A stretch of DNA of 37,886 nt from Chloroflexota bacterium (GCA_012841405.1 DUUT01000196.1:1-37886), one strand, 5' to 3'. Positions 8,641 through 16,534 are shown, counted from the first letter of the stretch. Numbers and translations are program-made. The notes: generated by a model from the letters alone, not told the origin.

Positions 8641-9540
8641 ATGCCGAAAGCCTTTGTGGTGGTCAACCCCGTGGCTGGGAGTGCCGAGGACAGCGCACAC
8701 GGCGACATTGCGGCGCATTTCGCCGCGCAGGGCTGGGAGTCCGAGATCCACGGGATGAGCGGCGACGAGGATGTGAGCGCACTGGTGCGTGAGGCCGTAG
8801 CGCGCGGCTGTGACCTGTGCGTCGGCTCTGGCGGGGATGGCACCGTCTCGGCGGTGGCTGATGGGCTGGTGGGTACGGACGTCCCCCTCGGCATTCTGCC
8901 GGCTGGAACGGGGAACGTGCTAGCCCGGGAGCTGGGCATCCCCACCGAGATGGACCAAGCCCTGGACCTGCTGACCGGCGAGCACGACATTGCTCCTCTG
9001 GACATGATTCGGGTGGGCGACACGCGCTATGTGCTGAACGTGAGCATCGGCATCGGCTCCCTTTCGATGCGCGACACCAAGACGACGGCGAAGCAGCGCT
9101 TTGGGGTGCTGGCCTACGCTCTAACGATACTGCGCACCCTGATCGGCTACCAGCCAGGCCTCTTTACCGTGACGGTGGACGGCCGCCGGCGCGTCATTCG
9201 TGCGGCCGAGGTGATAGTGGCCAACAGCGCTGCCATCGGGAACCCCGATGTGCGCCTCAGCCATGACGTCCACCTGGATGACGGGCGATTGGACGTGTGC
9301 GTCGTCCGCGCTAGGACCCTTCTCGGCTATGTCCGTGTGGCGTGGGACGTCCTCTCGCGCCGCCAGGAGGATAGCCGCACCGTGCGCTGCATCCCCGTCC
9401 AGGAGACGGTGCGCATCGAGACGCGCCGCACCCTGCCGGTGGAGGCGGATGGCGATATCATCGGCGACACGCCGGTGGAGGCCACCCTCGAGAGGGCGGC
9501 CGTGCGGGTGGTGGTGCCGAAGGACAGGCGGCGGTACTGA
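8641..9540 (+). CDS. Diacylglycerol-kinase-family lipid kinase
   Basis: Phosphorylates a lipid such as diacylglycerol, or a related polyprenol or sphingoid substrate, using ATP. The 299-residue length is typical of the DagK/YegS/LCB5 family. The N-terminal strand VVVNPVAGS, the catalytic GGDGT at 64-68, and the nucleotide-site segment LPAGTGNVLARELGIP at 87-102 are all present. The C-terminal half has the family beta-sandwich, ending in VPVEADGDIIGDTPVEATL-like sequence. The start ATG follows GCGACGAGGTAACC. The true substrate cannot be told from sequence. Confidence 0.88.
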   Translation: MPKAFVVVNPVAGSAEDSAHGDIAAHFAAQGWESEIHGMSGDEDVSALVREAVARGCDLCVGSGGDGTVSAVADGLVGTDVPLGILPAGTGNVLARELGIPTEMDQALDLLTGEHDIAPLDMIRVGDTRYVLNVSIGIGSLSMRDTKTTAKQRFGVLAYALTILRTLIGYQPGLFTVTVDGRRRVIRAAEVIVANSAAIGNPDVRLSHDVHLDDGRLDVCVVRARTLLGYVRVAWDVLSRRQEDSRTVRCIPVQETVRIETRRTLPVEADGDIIGDTPVEATLERAAVRVVVPKDRRRY

Positions 9541-9717
9541 GGGAGACGACGTCGTGAGCGATGGGACGGTGGCGCACGTTTCCGGGGGCCTGCCCACCAG
9601 CGCCCAAGCCGTCGGCGCGAGGGACGAGCTGCCGCGCGAGGAGCAGTGCTCCCATCATGCTGGCGGTGCCTGGGCCATCCCCCCACTGATCCACAGCCCA
9701 CAGAAAGGATACGTAGC

Positions 9718-10746
9718 GTGAGGATCGCAGTGTTTGAGGTTGAGGACTGGGAGCGCGAGGCCTTCCAGCCTTTGCAGGCGGAGCACGATATCACCTTCCT
9801 GAACGAGCCACTGAGCGCGGAGAACGCCAAGCGCTACGCCGATGCCGAAGTGGTCTCGACGTTCATCTATTCGAACCTGAGTCGTGCCGTGCTGGAGCAG
9901 CTCGGGCGGCTCAAGCTGATTGCCACGCGTTCCACCGGGTACGACCACATCGATGCCGACTACTGCCGAGAGCGCGGCATCATCGTTTCCAACGTGCCCA
10001 CCTATGGGGATACGACGGTGGCGGAGCACGTCTTTGGCCTGCTCCTGGGTATCAGTCACCGGCTGGTCGAAGCGGTGGATCGCACGCGCCGGGGCGAGTT
10101 CTCGTTGATCGGGCTGCAAGGGTTTGATCTGCGCGGCAAGGTGCTGGGTGTCGTCGGCACCGGCAGCATCGGCTTGTGCGTCATCGAGATCGCCAACGGC
10201 TTCGGCATGGAGGTGGTCGCGTTTGACGTGCGCCACAACGAGGAGGCGGCCCGCGACCTGGGCTTTCGCTACGTCACGATGGACGAGCTGCTGGCCGTTT
10301 CGGATGTGGTGACGCTGCACGTGCCTATTACCCCCAGCACGTACCACATGATCGACGCCGAGGCGTTCGCCAAGATGAAGGACGGTGTCGTGCTGATCAA
10401 CACCTCGCGGGGGCGCCTCGTCGACACGCGGGCACTGGTGAACGCCATCGGTGAGGGCAAGGTGGCAGCGGCGGGGCTCGACGTGCTCCCCGAGGAGCCG
10501 ACCATCCGGGAGGAGGCTGAGCTGCTGCGCTCGGTGTTTCGCGAGGGGCACGACCTACAGGCGCTGCTGGCGGATCATATCCTGTTGCGGCTGCGCAACG
10601 TGATCATTACGCCGCACAGCGCCTTTTACACCCGAGAGGCAGTGCAGCGCATCCTCGAGACATCGGTGGAAAACATCGTCCGCTTTTTCGAGGGGCGCCC
10701 GCAGAACGTGGTGATCGGCCAGGAGCGCGTGCCCGTTGCCGGGTAG
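9718..10746 (+). CDS. D-2-hydroxyacid dehydrogenase (D-lactate dehydrogenase-like)
   Basis: NAD-dependent oxidoreductase for D-2-hydroxyacids. It has the Rossmann motif GTGSIG at 147-152, Arg231 in NTSRGRLVD, Glu260 in DVLPEEP and His300 in ITPHSAF, the complete catalytic set. The RSTGYDHID segment and the insert before the last motif are as in the D-lactate dehydrogenase branch. The start is GTG at 9718 with AGAAAGGA at 9701-9708; the frame runs further upstream but without a ribosome site. The preceding 177 bp carries no convincing gene. Confidence 0.88.
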   Translation: MRIAVFEVEDWEREAFQPLQAEHDITFLNEPLSAENAKRYADAEVVSTFIYSNLSRAVLEQLGRLKLIATRSTGYDHIDADYCRERGIIVSNVPTYGDTTVAEHVFGLLLGISHRLVEAVDRTRRGEFSLIGLQGFDLRGKVLGVVGTGSIGLCVIEIANGFGMEVVAFDVRHNEEAARDLGFRYVTMDELLAVSDVVTLHVPITPSTYHMIDAEAFAKMKDGVVLINTSRGRLVDTRALVNAIGEGKVAAAGLDVLPEEPTIREEAELLRSVFREGHDLQALLADHILLRLRNVIITPHSAFYTREAVQRILETSVENIVRFFEGRPQNVVIGQERVPVAG

Positions 10747-10765
10747 TGTCGAGGGCGCTGGCCGC

Positions 10766-11518
10766 GTGGGAGGGGGCAGCGTCCGCATCGGGACGACGGG
10801 GTGGCACTACCGCCACTGGCTGGGCACGTTCTACCCTCCTGAGCTGTCGCCCGATGCCATGCTGGCCTACTATGGCAAACACTTTCACACGGTAGAGGTG
10901 AACTATACCTTCTACCATCTGCCGGACGCCGCAGCAGTGGCCGCCTGGCGCAGTGCCGTTGAGGAGGATTTTACCTTTGCCGTGAAGGCGAGTCGCTATC
11001 TGACGCACATGAAAAAGCTCAAGGACCCTCAGCAACCGATGACGTTGCTGTGCGAGCGCTTGGCGCCGCTCGGGCACACGCTGGGGCCGATCCTGTTCCA
11101 GCTGCCACCTCGCTGGCACCGCAACACCGAGCGGTTGGCGGCCCTGCTCGCCGATCTGCCACCCGGCCGACGCTATGCCTTCGAGTTCCGCGATCCGTCC
11201 TGGTTCGCGACAGAAGTCTATGCGTTGCTGGCGGAGCATGGCGCGGCACTCTGCTGGTACGATCGCTTCGGAGAGCGGACGGCGCTGGTGCGGACGGCGG
11301 ATTTCATCTACCTGCGCATGCACGGCCCCGCCGGCGCCATGGAGCGACCCTATGGCGACCGAGAACTGGCGGCGTGGGCGAGCGCCATCGGCGACTGGAG
11401 CGCGCGCGGCGTCGATGTGTACGTCTATTTCAACAACGATCCCTTTGGACACGCGCCGCACGACGCGATGCGGCTGATGGCGATGCTCGAGACGGCACGT
11501 GCCGAGGTCGGGCAGTGA
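10766..11518 (+). CDS. DUF72 family TIM-barrel protein
   Basis: A ~250-residue DUF72 (YecE-like) protein. Hallmarks are the N-terminal RIGTTGWHYRHWLGTFYP, then VEVNYTFYHLP, FAVKASRYLTH, ILFQLPPRW, FEFRDPSWF, YLRMHGP and VYFNNDPFGHAPHDAMRL. The family has a TIM-barrel fold and unknown activity, possibly related to endonuclease IV-type barrels. The start is uncertain: GTG at 10766 has GAGGG about 8 bp upstream; a TTG at 10736, inside the end of the dehydrogenase gene, would add ten residues. Close spacing indicates cotranscription with the dehydrogenase. Confidence 0.87.
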   Translation: MGGGSVRIGTTGWHYRHWLGTFYPPELSPDAMLAYYGKHFHTVEVNYTFYHLPDAAAVAAWRSAVEEDFTFAVKASRYLTHMKKLKDPQQPMTLLCERLAPLGHTLGPILFQLPPRWHRNTERLAALLADLPPGRRYAFEFRDPSWFATEVYALLAEHGAALCWYDRFGERTALVRTADFIYLRMHGPAGAMERPYGDRELAAWASAIGDWSARGVDVYVYFNNDPFGHAPHDAMRLMAMLETARAEVGQ

Positions 11519-11561
11519 TCGCGGTGATCACGAGGGCTAGCAGAGGGAGAGGAGTCTCGAG

Positions 11562-12134
11562 ATGGCGAGCACGTACACCTATATCGCGCGTAGCGCGGAC
11601 GATCCGAGGCGCGCGGCGATCTTGACGCTGCACGGGCATCGTGTTTCCATCGAGCCCGCCGCGGCGCCGGGGTACTACCTCATGGCGGAGCGCATGGGGG
11701 GGCGCCAGGGCACCTTCGGTCGGTTCCGACGCATGATGCCCTGGATGATGCCAGCGGGCATATCGGCGATGGAACGGTTGCTGCACCAGGACTTTCGCGT
11801 GAGCGACCTGATGGTGCGTACCAAGGACGAGGGGCTGAGCGTCTCGGCGTGGGTGCGGCTCGGGGGGTTACGCCTGTTACCCGTGACCATGACCTGGAAC
11901 CGCGTCGACAACCCCGATGCGGCTCAGGCGTTCGTCCAAGAGGTTGACAGACGCCGCCGCCAGGCCGGCGCGCACCGAGGTCTCCCGGGCCCCCTCGATT
12001 ACTGGGCCAGTTGGCTGGCCGGGGGAATGGCGACGGTCTCTACGGCCGCCTGGATGGTTGTGCGCGCGCGAGAGGCCAGCAGGGCGACACGGTCGGCGGG
12101 CCTCCGCGGCTGGATGGCGCGGCTGCGCCGCTAG
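11562..12134 (+). CDS. Unknown protein, 190 residues
   Basis: I do not recognise this protein. It starts MASTYTYIARSADD after AGAGGGAGAGGAG. It has a Met-rich stretch (RRMMPWMMPAGIS, near 57-69), a Trp-containing strand region (LPVTMTWNRVD), and a hydrophobic segment near 148-168 (YWASWLAGGMATVSTAAWMVV) that could be a membrane helix, followed by a basic Arg-rich tail. Base composition matches its neighbours. It lies 43 bp after the DUF72 gene, so it may be in that transcript. Its TAG stop (12132-12134) sits in the CTAG that borders MITE copy B. Confidence 0.7.
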   Translation: MASTYTYIARSADDPRRAAILTLHGHRVSIEPAAAPGYYLMAERMGGRQGTFGRFRRMMPWMMPAGISAMERLLHQDFRVSDLMVRTKDEGLSVSAWVRLGGLRLLPVTMTWNRVDNPDAAQAFVQEVDRRRRQAGAHRGLPGPLDYWASWLAGGMATVSTAAWMVVRAREASRATRSAGLRGWMARLRR

Positions 12135-12264
12135 GTAGTGTTTGGAGAAAGGGCCACAGCGTCGTTCTGAACGTGGCGAGAAACCTCGCCGATGGGCATC
12201 AAGGCCCCTTGCTTACACTCGGGGCGACAGCGTTACTACGTCGGGTGCGTTTCTGAAACATGGC
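12135..12264 (+). mobile_element. MITE-like element, copy B
   Basis: A 130-bp copy of the same element, with CTAG at 12131-12134 and 12265-12268. The left end starts GTAGTGTTTGGAGAAAG and the right end finishes TTCTGAAACATGGC, again an imperfect inverted repeat. The core shared with the other copies includes GGGCCACAGCGTCGTTCTGA and CTCGGGGCGACA. The left CTAG contains the stop of the preceding unknown gene. The next gene's ribosome site (AAGGGAGGG at 12281-12289) lies just outside the right border, so the insertion keeps both neighbours intact. Confidence 0.8.
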
Positions 12265-12290
12265 CTAGCGCGCGGCCTGCAAGGGAGGGC

Positions 12291-12626
12291 ATGGTGGCTA
12301 CCGAGTTTTACGTGGAGTTCCGTGCGGAGGGCTCTCCGGACGAGGCTGACCTGCGTGAAGAGGCGGAGCGTCGCCTGGGCGCACTGGCTGACAAGCGCGA
12401 CGACATGATCGGCGCCAGTGTGGTTATCGAGCGCATGGAGCGGGCCGAAACGCCGCACCGCTTCCGGGCGCGGGTGGTCGCCTACGTGCGGCCGGACAAC
12501 ATTGCGGCGACGGAACAGGCCGAATCGGCGCGGGGGGCGCTCAAGGGGGCACTGCGTGCCATTGAGCGCCAGGTGCGCGAAAAGCGCATCAAGCTGGGCA
12601 GGCCTTGGGAGCGCGAGGATCTCTAG
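12291..12626 (+). CDS. HPF/RaiA-like ribosome-associated protein
   Basis: A 111-residue protein resembling the short ribosome hibernation factor / sigma-54 modulation family. The beta-strand FYVEFRAEGSPD, helix EEAERRLGALADK, strands GASVVIERMER and HRFRARVVAYVRP, and a final amphipathic helix (AIERQVREKRIKLGRPWE) match the alpha/beta fold, and the Arg/Lys-rich last helix is where such proteins contact 16S rRNA. It lacks the long-form C-terminal dimerisation domain. The ATG follows AAGGGAGGGC. It lies just upstream of a baeRF-like gene, another predicted ribosome-linked protein. The divergence is enough that the exact role is uncertain. Confidence 0.7.
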   Translation: MVATEFYVEFRAEGSPDEADLREEAERRLGALADKRDDMIGASVVIERMERAETPHRFRARVVAYVRPDNIAATEQAESARGALKGALRAIERQVREKRIKLGRPWEREDL

Positions 12627-12663
12627 CGCGCCGAACGCGCCGGGGACCAATGGGAGGACAGCT

Positions 12664-13971
12664 GTGAACATACCGACGAGAGCCGACCTGCAGACGCTCA
12701 TCGAGGAACGTGGAGATCCAGCGGTGACCATCACCATGCCGACCCATCCGGCGAGTGATCTCGTGCAGCAGGATCCGATTCGGCTCAAGAACCTGCTGAA
12801 CGAGGCCGAGGAGCGGCTCGTCGCCTGGGGTCTGCGAGCGCCTGCGGTGCGCTCCCTCCTCGAACCGATGCGCGAGCTGACCATCTCGGAGAGCTTTTGG
12901 GAAGAGTCCGGGAATGGCCTGGCGCTGTTCCGGACGGCAGACGCCTTCCGTCTCTATCGCCTGCCGTTCGACCTCCACGCTGAGGTCAAGGTGTCCGATC
13001 GCTATCACCTGAAGCACCTCCTGCCGTTGCTTACCGGCGATGGCCACTACTACATCCTGGCGCTGAGCCAGAATGAGGTGCGAATGCTGTACGGCACCCG
13101 CTATGAGATCGAACAGGTAGAGCTGGAGAGCGTACCCCCGAGCCTCGCGGAGGCGCTCAAATACGACGAGCCGTCGCGGTACCTGCAGTGGCACAGCAGC
13201 ACTATGACGCCGATGGGGTCTCGCCGGCCGGCGATGTTCCACGGGCACGGCGCAGCCAACGCCACGGGCGCCAAGGATGCGATCCGCCGCTACTTCCACA
13301 AGGTGAACGCCGGCCTCCAAGAGATGCTGGCAGATGAACGAGCGCCCGTGGTCTTGGCGGCGGTGGAGTACCTCATCCCCATCTACCTCGAGGTCAGCGA
13401 CTATCGGCACGTCCTGGAACGCGGGGTGACGGGCAACCCGGAGGAGCTGCGCGCCCACGAGCTACACGCGCGGGCGTGGGAGATCGTGGCGCCCCTCTTT
13501 CAGCAGGAGCGACACGAGGCGGAGGAGCGCTTCCTCAAGCTGTACGGCGAGGGGAGTGGACTCGCCTCGGCCGATGTGGTCGAGGTGGTCCGGGCAGCCC
13601 ACGCGCAGCGCATCGACACGCTCTTTGTGGCCGACGATCTCCATCGCTGGGGACGGTTTGACCCTTCCAGCTATGAGGTGGAGCTCCACGACGAGGAACA
13701 GGTCGGCGATGACGACCTGCTCGATCTGGCGGCCATCGAGACGTACCTGCATGGCGGCGCCGTGTATGCCGTTGACCCGGCGGAGGTGCCCGGTGGCGGC
13801 GAGGTGGCGGCGAGGTGGCGGCGATCATGCGCTACTAGGTGGTGTTTAGAAAAAGGGCGACAGCGTCGTTCTGAGCGTGGCGAGAAACCTTGTCAACGGG
13901 CGTCAAGGCCGCTCGCCTACGCGCGGGCGACATCGTTTCGACGTCGGGTGCATTTCTTGTACACGGCTTGA
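12664..13971 (+). CDS. baeRF-like (bacterial archaeo-eukaryotic release factor family) protein with frameshifted C-terminus
   Basis: Predicted member of the bacterial aeRF1-like families (most like family 3), related to archaeal/eukaryotic release factor 1 and Pelota; the role is unproven but probably ribosome-linked. The start is GTG with GGGAGGACA upstream. Diagnostic segments are TITMPTHPAS, QQDPIRLKNLLNEAEERL, ALFRTADAFRLYRLP, YYILALSQNEVRML and the C-terminal RIDTLFVADD with YLHGGAVYAVDPAEVPGGG. An 11-bp tandem duplication at 13801-13822 shifts the frame after residue 383. Without it the protein would end four residues later, IMRY, at a TAG (13836-13838). As read, 52 unrelated residues are added from MITE copy C and the stop is at 13969-13971. 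Confidence 0.82.
   Translation: MNIPTRADLQTLIEERGDPAVTITMPTHPASDLVQQDPIRLKNLLNEAEERLVAWGLRAPAVRSLLEPMRELTISESFWEESGNGLALFRTADAFRLYRLPFDLHAEVKVSDRYHLKHLLPLLTGDGHYYILALSQNEVRMLYGTRYEIEQVELESVPPSLAEALKYDEPSRYLQWHSSTMTPMGSRRPAMFHGHGAANATGAKDAIRRYFHKVNAGLQEMLADERAPVVLAAVEYLIPIYLEVSDYRHVLERGVTGNPEELRAHELHARAWEIVAPLFQQERHEAEERFLKLYGEGSGLASADVVEVVRAAHAQRIDTLFVADDLHRWGRFDPSSYEVELHDEEQVGDDDLLDLAAIETYLHGGAVYAVDPAEVPGGGEVAARWRRSCATRWCLEKGRQRRSERGEKPCQRASRPLAYARATSFRRRVHFLYTA
13801..13822. repeat. 11-bp tandem duplication causing a frameshift
   Basis: GAGGTGGCGGC occurs twice in direct succession (13801-13811, 13812-13822), and a partial third match (GGTGGCGGC) precedes it. Removing one copy restores the reading frame so that the baeRF-like protein ends EVAAIMRY-stop at the CTAG. 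This is a slippage-prone GC-rich repeat, so a real mutation, strain variation or an assembly error are all possible. Confidence 0.85.
13839..13967 (+). mobile_element. MITE-like element, copy C (degenerate right flank)
   Basis: A 129-bp copy with CTAG at 13835-13838 on the left; the right flank is TTGA (13968-13971) where the others have CTAG, so the right side has decayed or the duplication was imperfect. The left end is GTGGTGTTTAGAAAAAG and the right end CTTGTACACGGC. The core GACAGCGTCGTTCTGAGCGT matches the other copies. Because the upstream gene is frameshifted, this element now encodes nearly all of that protein's added C-terminal tail. Confidence 0.75.
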
Positions 13972-14138
13972 GCGCAGCGCACGGTGGATGCACGGGACGG
14001 GGATCGGCTCTCGGGTGTGTAGGGGTGTTGGCAAGAGTTGGACAGCATCGGACCCGTGGCGGCTGGATCGTCCGGCGGCATGCCAGCCGAGGTGCGCATG
14101 CGCGTGGTTTGTGCGATCTCGGCGAGGGGAGAGCGGAG

Positions 14139-14288
14139 GTGACGGCAACAGTGTACGACGGAGCCGTCGGTGAGCAAGAGCTGTCGCGGCTTGATGCACA
14201 GCAGTGCTTGGACACGATGGCTGCGCTGCTGGCTGGCGAGAAGGAGCCTACCTTGCCCAGAGTATGCGGCGGCTCACGGCATCTCTAG
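14139..14288 (+). CDS. Possible small protein, 49 residues
   Basis: A GTG start with GAGCGGAG just upstream opens a 49-residue frame: VTATVYDGAVGEQELSRL..., ending near GGSRHL. I do not recognise it. It is the only plausible coding segment between MITE copy C and the SRPBCC gene (13972-14380), where the sequence otherwise holds nothing I can name. It could be an N-terminal remnant of a larger gene or chance. Confidence 0.3.
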   Translation: MTATVYDGAVGEQELSRLDAQQCLDTMAALLAGEKEPTLPRVCGGSRHL

Positions 14289-14380
14289 AGCCCGTCGCCG
14301 GCGCTACCAGGCAAGCACCGCGCGTGGTAGCGGCTGGCACCGCGCCCAGAGAGGCACCTTCCCGTGAAGGAGGAGCAGAG

Positions 14381-14878
14381 ATGAACGTCAGAGTGCGAAC
14401 CAAGGACCTCGTCCTGACCCGCGTCATCGATGCACCGATCGAGGACGTCTGGAAGGCGTGGACCGACTGCGAGCAGGTGAAGCGCTGGTGGGGGCCCAAG
14501 GGCTTTACCTCGCACACGTGCACGATCGATCTTCGTGTGGGCGGCACGTACCTGTTCCACATGCGGGCTCCAGAGGACCAGGGCGGCCAGAACTATTACC
14601 TTACCGGCGTCTACAAGCGTATCGTGCCGCTGGAGCTACTCGAGTTCGGCCAGAGCCTGGCGGATGCGGACGGCAACGTGATCGATCCGATGGAGACGGG
14701 TCTGCCTGCTGATATCCCGAAGGAGATGCGCACCACCGTGACCTTTCGGCGCGTCGGAGATCGGACCGAACTGACCGTGACTGAGCACAACTGGGAGGTG
14801 GGCGAGCAGCGCGACCTCTCCGAGGCCGGCATGAACGAGTCGTTGGACAAGCTGGAGGAGGCTCTCGCCACGCGGTGA
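14381..14878 (+). CDS. SRPBCC / AHSA1-like domain protein
   Basis: A 165-residue START/Bet v1-fold protein of the Aha1-C-terminal-like (AHSA1) group. The opening LTRVIDAPIEDVWKAWTD, then VKRWWGPKGFT, IDLRVGGTYLFHMR, and the final helix MNESLDKLEEAL are family hallmarks. Such proteins usually bind a hydrophobic ligand or act in stress or detoxification; the ligand cannot be inferred. ATG follows a near-perfect AAGGAGGAG at 14368-14376. No ArsR regulator, a frequent partner of this family, is seen next to it. Confidence 0.87.
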   Translation: MNVRVRTKDLVLTRVIDAPIEDVWKAWTDCEQVKRWWGPKGFTSHTCTIDLRVGGTYLFHMRAPEDQGGQNYYLTGVYKRIVPLELLEFGQSLADADGNVIDPMETGLPADIPKEMRTTVTFRRVGDRTELTVTEHNWEVGEQRDLSEAGMNESLDKLEEALATR

Positions 14879-14972
14879 CCGCGGGGCGCGACGCCCCGCG
14901 GCGCACTCGAGCGCCAAAGGCGACGCAGCCCATCCGACTGGTGACTGGTGCGCTTCTGTCGTGAGGAGGGGT

Positions 14973-15497
14973 ATGCTCGAGCACGGTGCTGCGATCGTGC
15001 TGTTGCTGTTTGCCCTGGTGCTCGGCACCGCCTTTGGCGCTGGGCTGTTTGAGGCCCGCATCGAGTTCCCCCGATGGCTCGCACGGACGGCGGCTGGCCC
15101 GCGTTGGGACGCCGAAGCCGCGCGTCGCTCCGATACGGGCCGGAGGTTCTGGGCCTATGTGACGACCGGACCACTCACGCTGCTCACCGCGATCAGCCTG
15201 TTCGTCGCGGGCAGACGGCGAGATGCCGTGAGCCACTGGTGGCTCGCCGCGGCGGTTGTGGTCGCCGCAGAGCGGCTCTTCACGTTCACGTTCTTTATCC
15301 CGACGATGGTCCGGCTACAGAGCGCTACCGACCCCACCGCGCTGCACGTGGTGGCCACGGCGCGCCGGTGGGGTCACTTGAATCGTGTGCGCCTGCTGAT
15401 GGTCCTGGGGGCATGGCTGCTCGCCTTGCGCGCCCTGTCGCTCACGGGCCGCCGATGCGCGGCTCTGTGGATGCCCCGCGGGCGCCGTCGGCGCTAG
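14973..15497 (+). CDS. DUF1772-like integral membrane protein
   Basis: A 174-residue protein with four hydrophobic segments (about 5-25, 63-83, 89-110 and 140-160). The GTAFGAGLFEARIEFPRW segment in the first helix and RRFWAYVTTGPLTLLTAISL in the second resemble DUF1772, the anthrone-oxygenase-like membrane fold, but function in this group is unknown. ATG 14973 has GAGGAGGGG upstream; a GTG at 14961 overlaps that ribosome site. Its TAG stop (15495-15497) is within the CTAG at the left border of MITE copy D. Confidence 0.7.
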   Translation: MLEHGAAIVLLLFALVLGTAFGAGLFEARIEFPRWLARTAAGPRWDAEAARRSDTGRRFWAYVTTGPLTLLTAISLFVAGRRRDAVSHWWLAAAVVVAAERLFTFTFFIPTMVRLQSATDPTALHVVATARRWGHLNRVRLLMVLGAWLLALRALSLTGRRCAALWMPRGRRRR

Positions 15498-15627
15498 GTA
15501 GTGTTTCGAAAAAGGGCCACAGCGTCGTTCTGACCATGGCGAGAAACCTTGGCGGTGGGCGTCAAGGCCCCTCGCTTATGCTCGGGACGACATCGTTACG
15601 ACGTTGGGCGCGTTATTGAGACACGGC
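15498..15627 (+). mobile_element. MITE-like element, copy D, between convergent genes
   Basis: A 130-bp copy with CTAG at 15494-15497 and 15628-15631. The left end is GTAGTGTTTCGAAAAAG and the right end TATTGAGACACGGC. Uniquely, both flanking CTAG copies serve as stop codons: the forward DUF1772-like gene ends in the left one and the reverse-strand nucleotidyltransferase ends in the right one. Since CTAG is its own reverse complement, a single ancestral CTAG would have ended both genes. This gives strong internal support for a CTAG target-site duplication. Confidence 0.85.
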
Positions 15628-16392
15628 CTAGGCGTCGGGCCGAAAGAAGCGCGTGAAATCCTCGCAGGCGCGGCCCGTGACGCGCTGGGCCCAGTAGGCG
15701 CTGCTGCGGAAGAGGCTCTCAAAGGTGCCGGCGTCCGACCAAAAGCCGTCGAGGCGAGACCAGCGCAGTGCCCCGGCCTTGATGTACATGTTATTCACAT
15801 CGGTGATCTCGAGCTCGCCGCGCCCCGAGGGCTTGGTGCGACGGATGTACTCGAACACCTTGTTGTCGTACAGGTAGAGCCCGGTGACGGCGTACATGCT
15901 CGAGGGCTCTGCCGGTTTTTCCTCGATGGCGATGATCTTGCTCGGGTCGTTGGGATCAAAGACGGGCACGCCAAAGCGCTCGGGATCCGGCACCTCGCGC
16001 AGGAACACCATGGCGCCCCCGTCAAAGCTCTGGACCGCCTCCGAGATATCGGCGTCGGTGGTGTTGTCGCCCAGGATCACGGCGATGTCCCCGCCATCGC
16101 CGAAATCCTCGCAGAGGCTCAGCGCCTCGGCGATGCCCCCCTCGTGCTCCTGGTAGGCGTATTCGAGATGCGTGAGCCCCAGCTCTTTACCGTTCTTGAG
16201 AACGCGGATAAAGTCGCCCGCGTGGGGTCCGCCCGTCACCACGATCACCTCAGTAATCCCCGCCTGCACAAGCGTGCGGATGGGGTAAAAGATCATCGGC
16301 TGGTCGTACACGGGCAGCAGGTGCTTGTTCGTTGCGTAGGTGAGCGGGTAGAGCCTGGATCCCAACCCTCCGGCTAACACGACTCCCTTCAC
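15628..16392 (-). CDS. Sugar-phosphate nucleotidyltransferase (glucose-1-phosphate thymidylyltransferase-like)
   Basis: Couples a sugar 1-phosphate with dTTP (or UTP) to make an activated sugar. The signature GGLGSRLYPLT at 8-18 has Ser in place of the more common Thr. KHLLPVYDQPMIFYPI, ILGDNTTDADI and GRGELEITDVNNMYI follow, all typical of RmlA-like enzymes. At 254 residues it is the short form lacking the C-terminal helical extension of RmlA proper, so the exact sugar is uncertain. The start is GTG (16392-16390) with AAGGAGGA on the reverse strand. No other rhamnose-pathway genes are here. Its stop lies in the right-hand CTAG of MITE copy D. Confidence 0.85.
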   Translation of the reverse strand: MKGVVLAGGLGSRLYPLTYATNKHLLPVYDQPMIFYPIRTLVQAGITEVIVVTGGPHAGDFIRVLKNGKELGLTHLEYAYQEHEGGIAEALSLCEDFGDGGDIAVILGDNTTDADISEAVQSFDGGAMVFLREVPDPERFGVPVFDPNDPSKIIAIEEKPAEPSSMYAVTGLYLYDNKVFEYIRRTKPSGRGELEITDVNNMYIKAGALRWSRLDGFWSDAGTFESLFRSSAYWAQRVTGRACEDFTRFFRPDA

Positions 16393-16418
16393 GAGTCATT
16401 CCTCCTTCAGTAGGCAAT

Positions 16419-16440
16419 CGAGGCTCCGCGCTGAGCCTCG
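16419..16440 (-). other. Hairpin in the leader of the nucleotidyltransferase gene
   Basis: An 8-bp perfect inverted repeat, CGAGGCTC at 16419-16426 and GAGCCTCG at 16433-16440, with a 6-nt loop. It sits about 27 nt upstream of the GTG start, in the probable 5' leader. It could be a simple leader hairpin; there is no sign of a riboswitch. Confidence 0.5.
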
Positions 16441-16534
16441 TCGTGCATGGATAGATCGTTGCCCCTGGCGCATCGCTGGGGATCGAGGTCCCCGGCCCGC
16501 CGGCATGGCGCCGGCGCGGATGATGCGCTCGTTC

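Noticed and set aside
9541-9717. Possible small gene before the hydroxyacid dehydrogenase
   Set aside because: A GTG with weak upstream purines exists, but the frame gives no recognisable protein and the gap is short.
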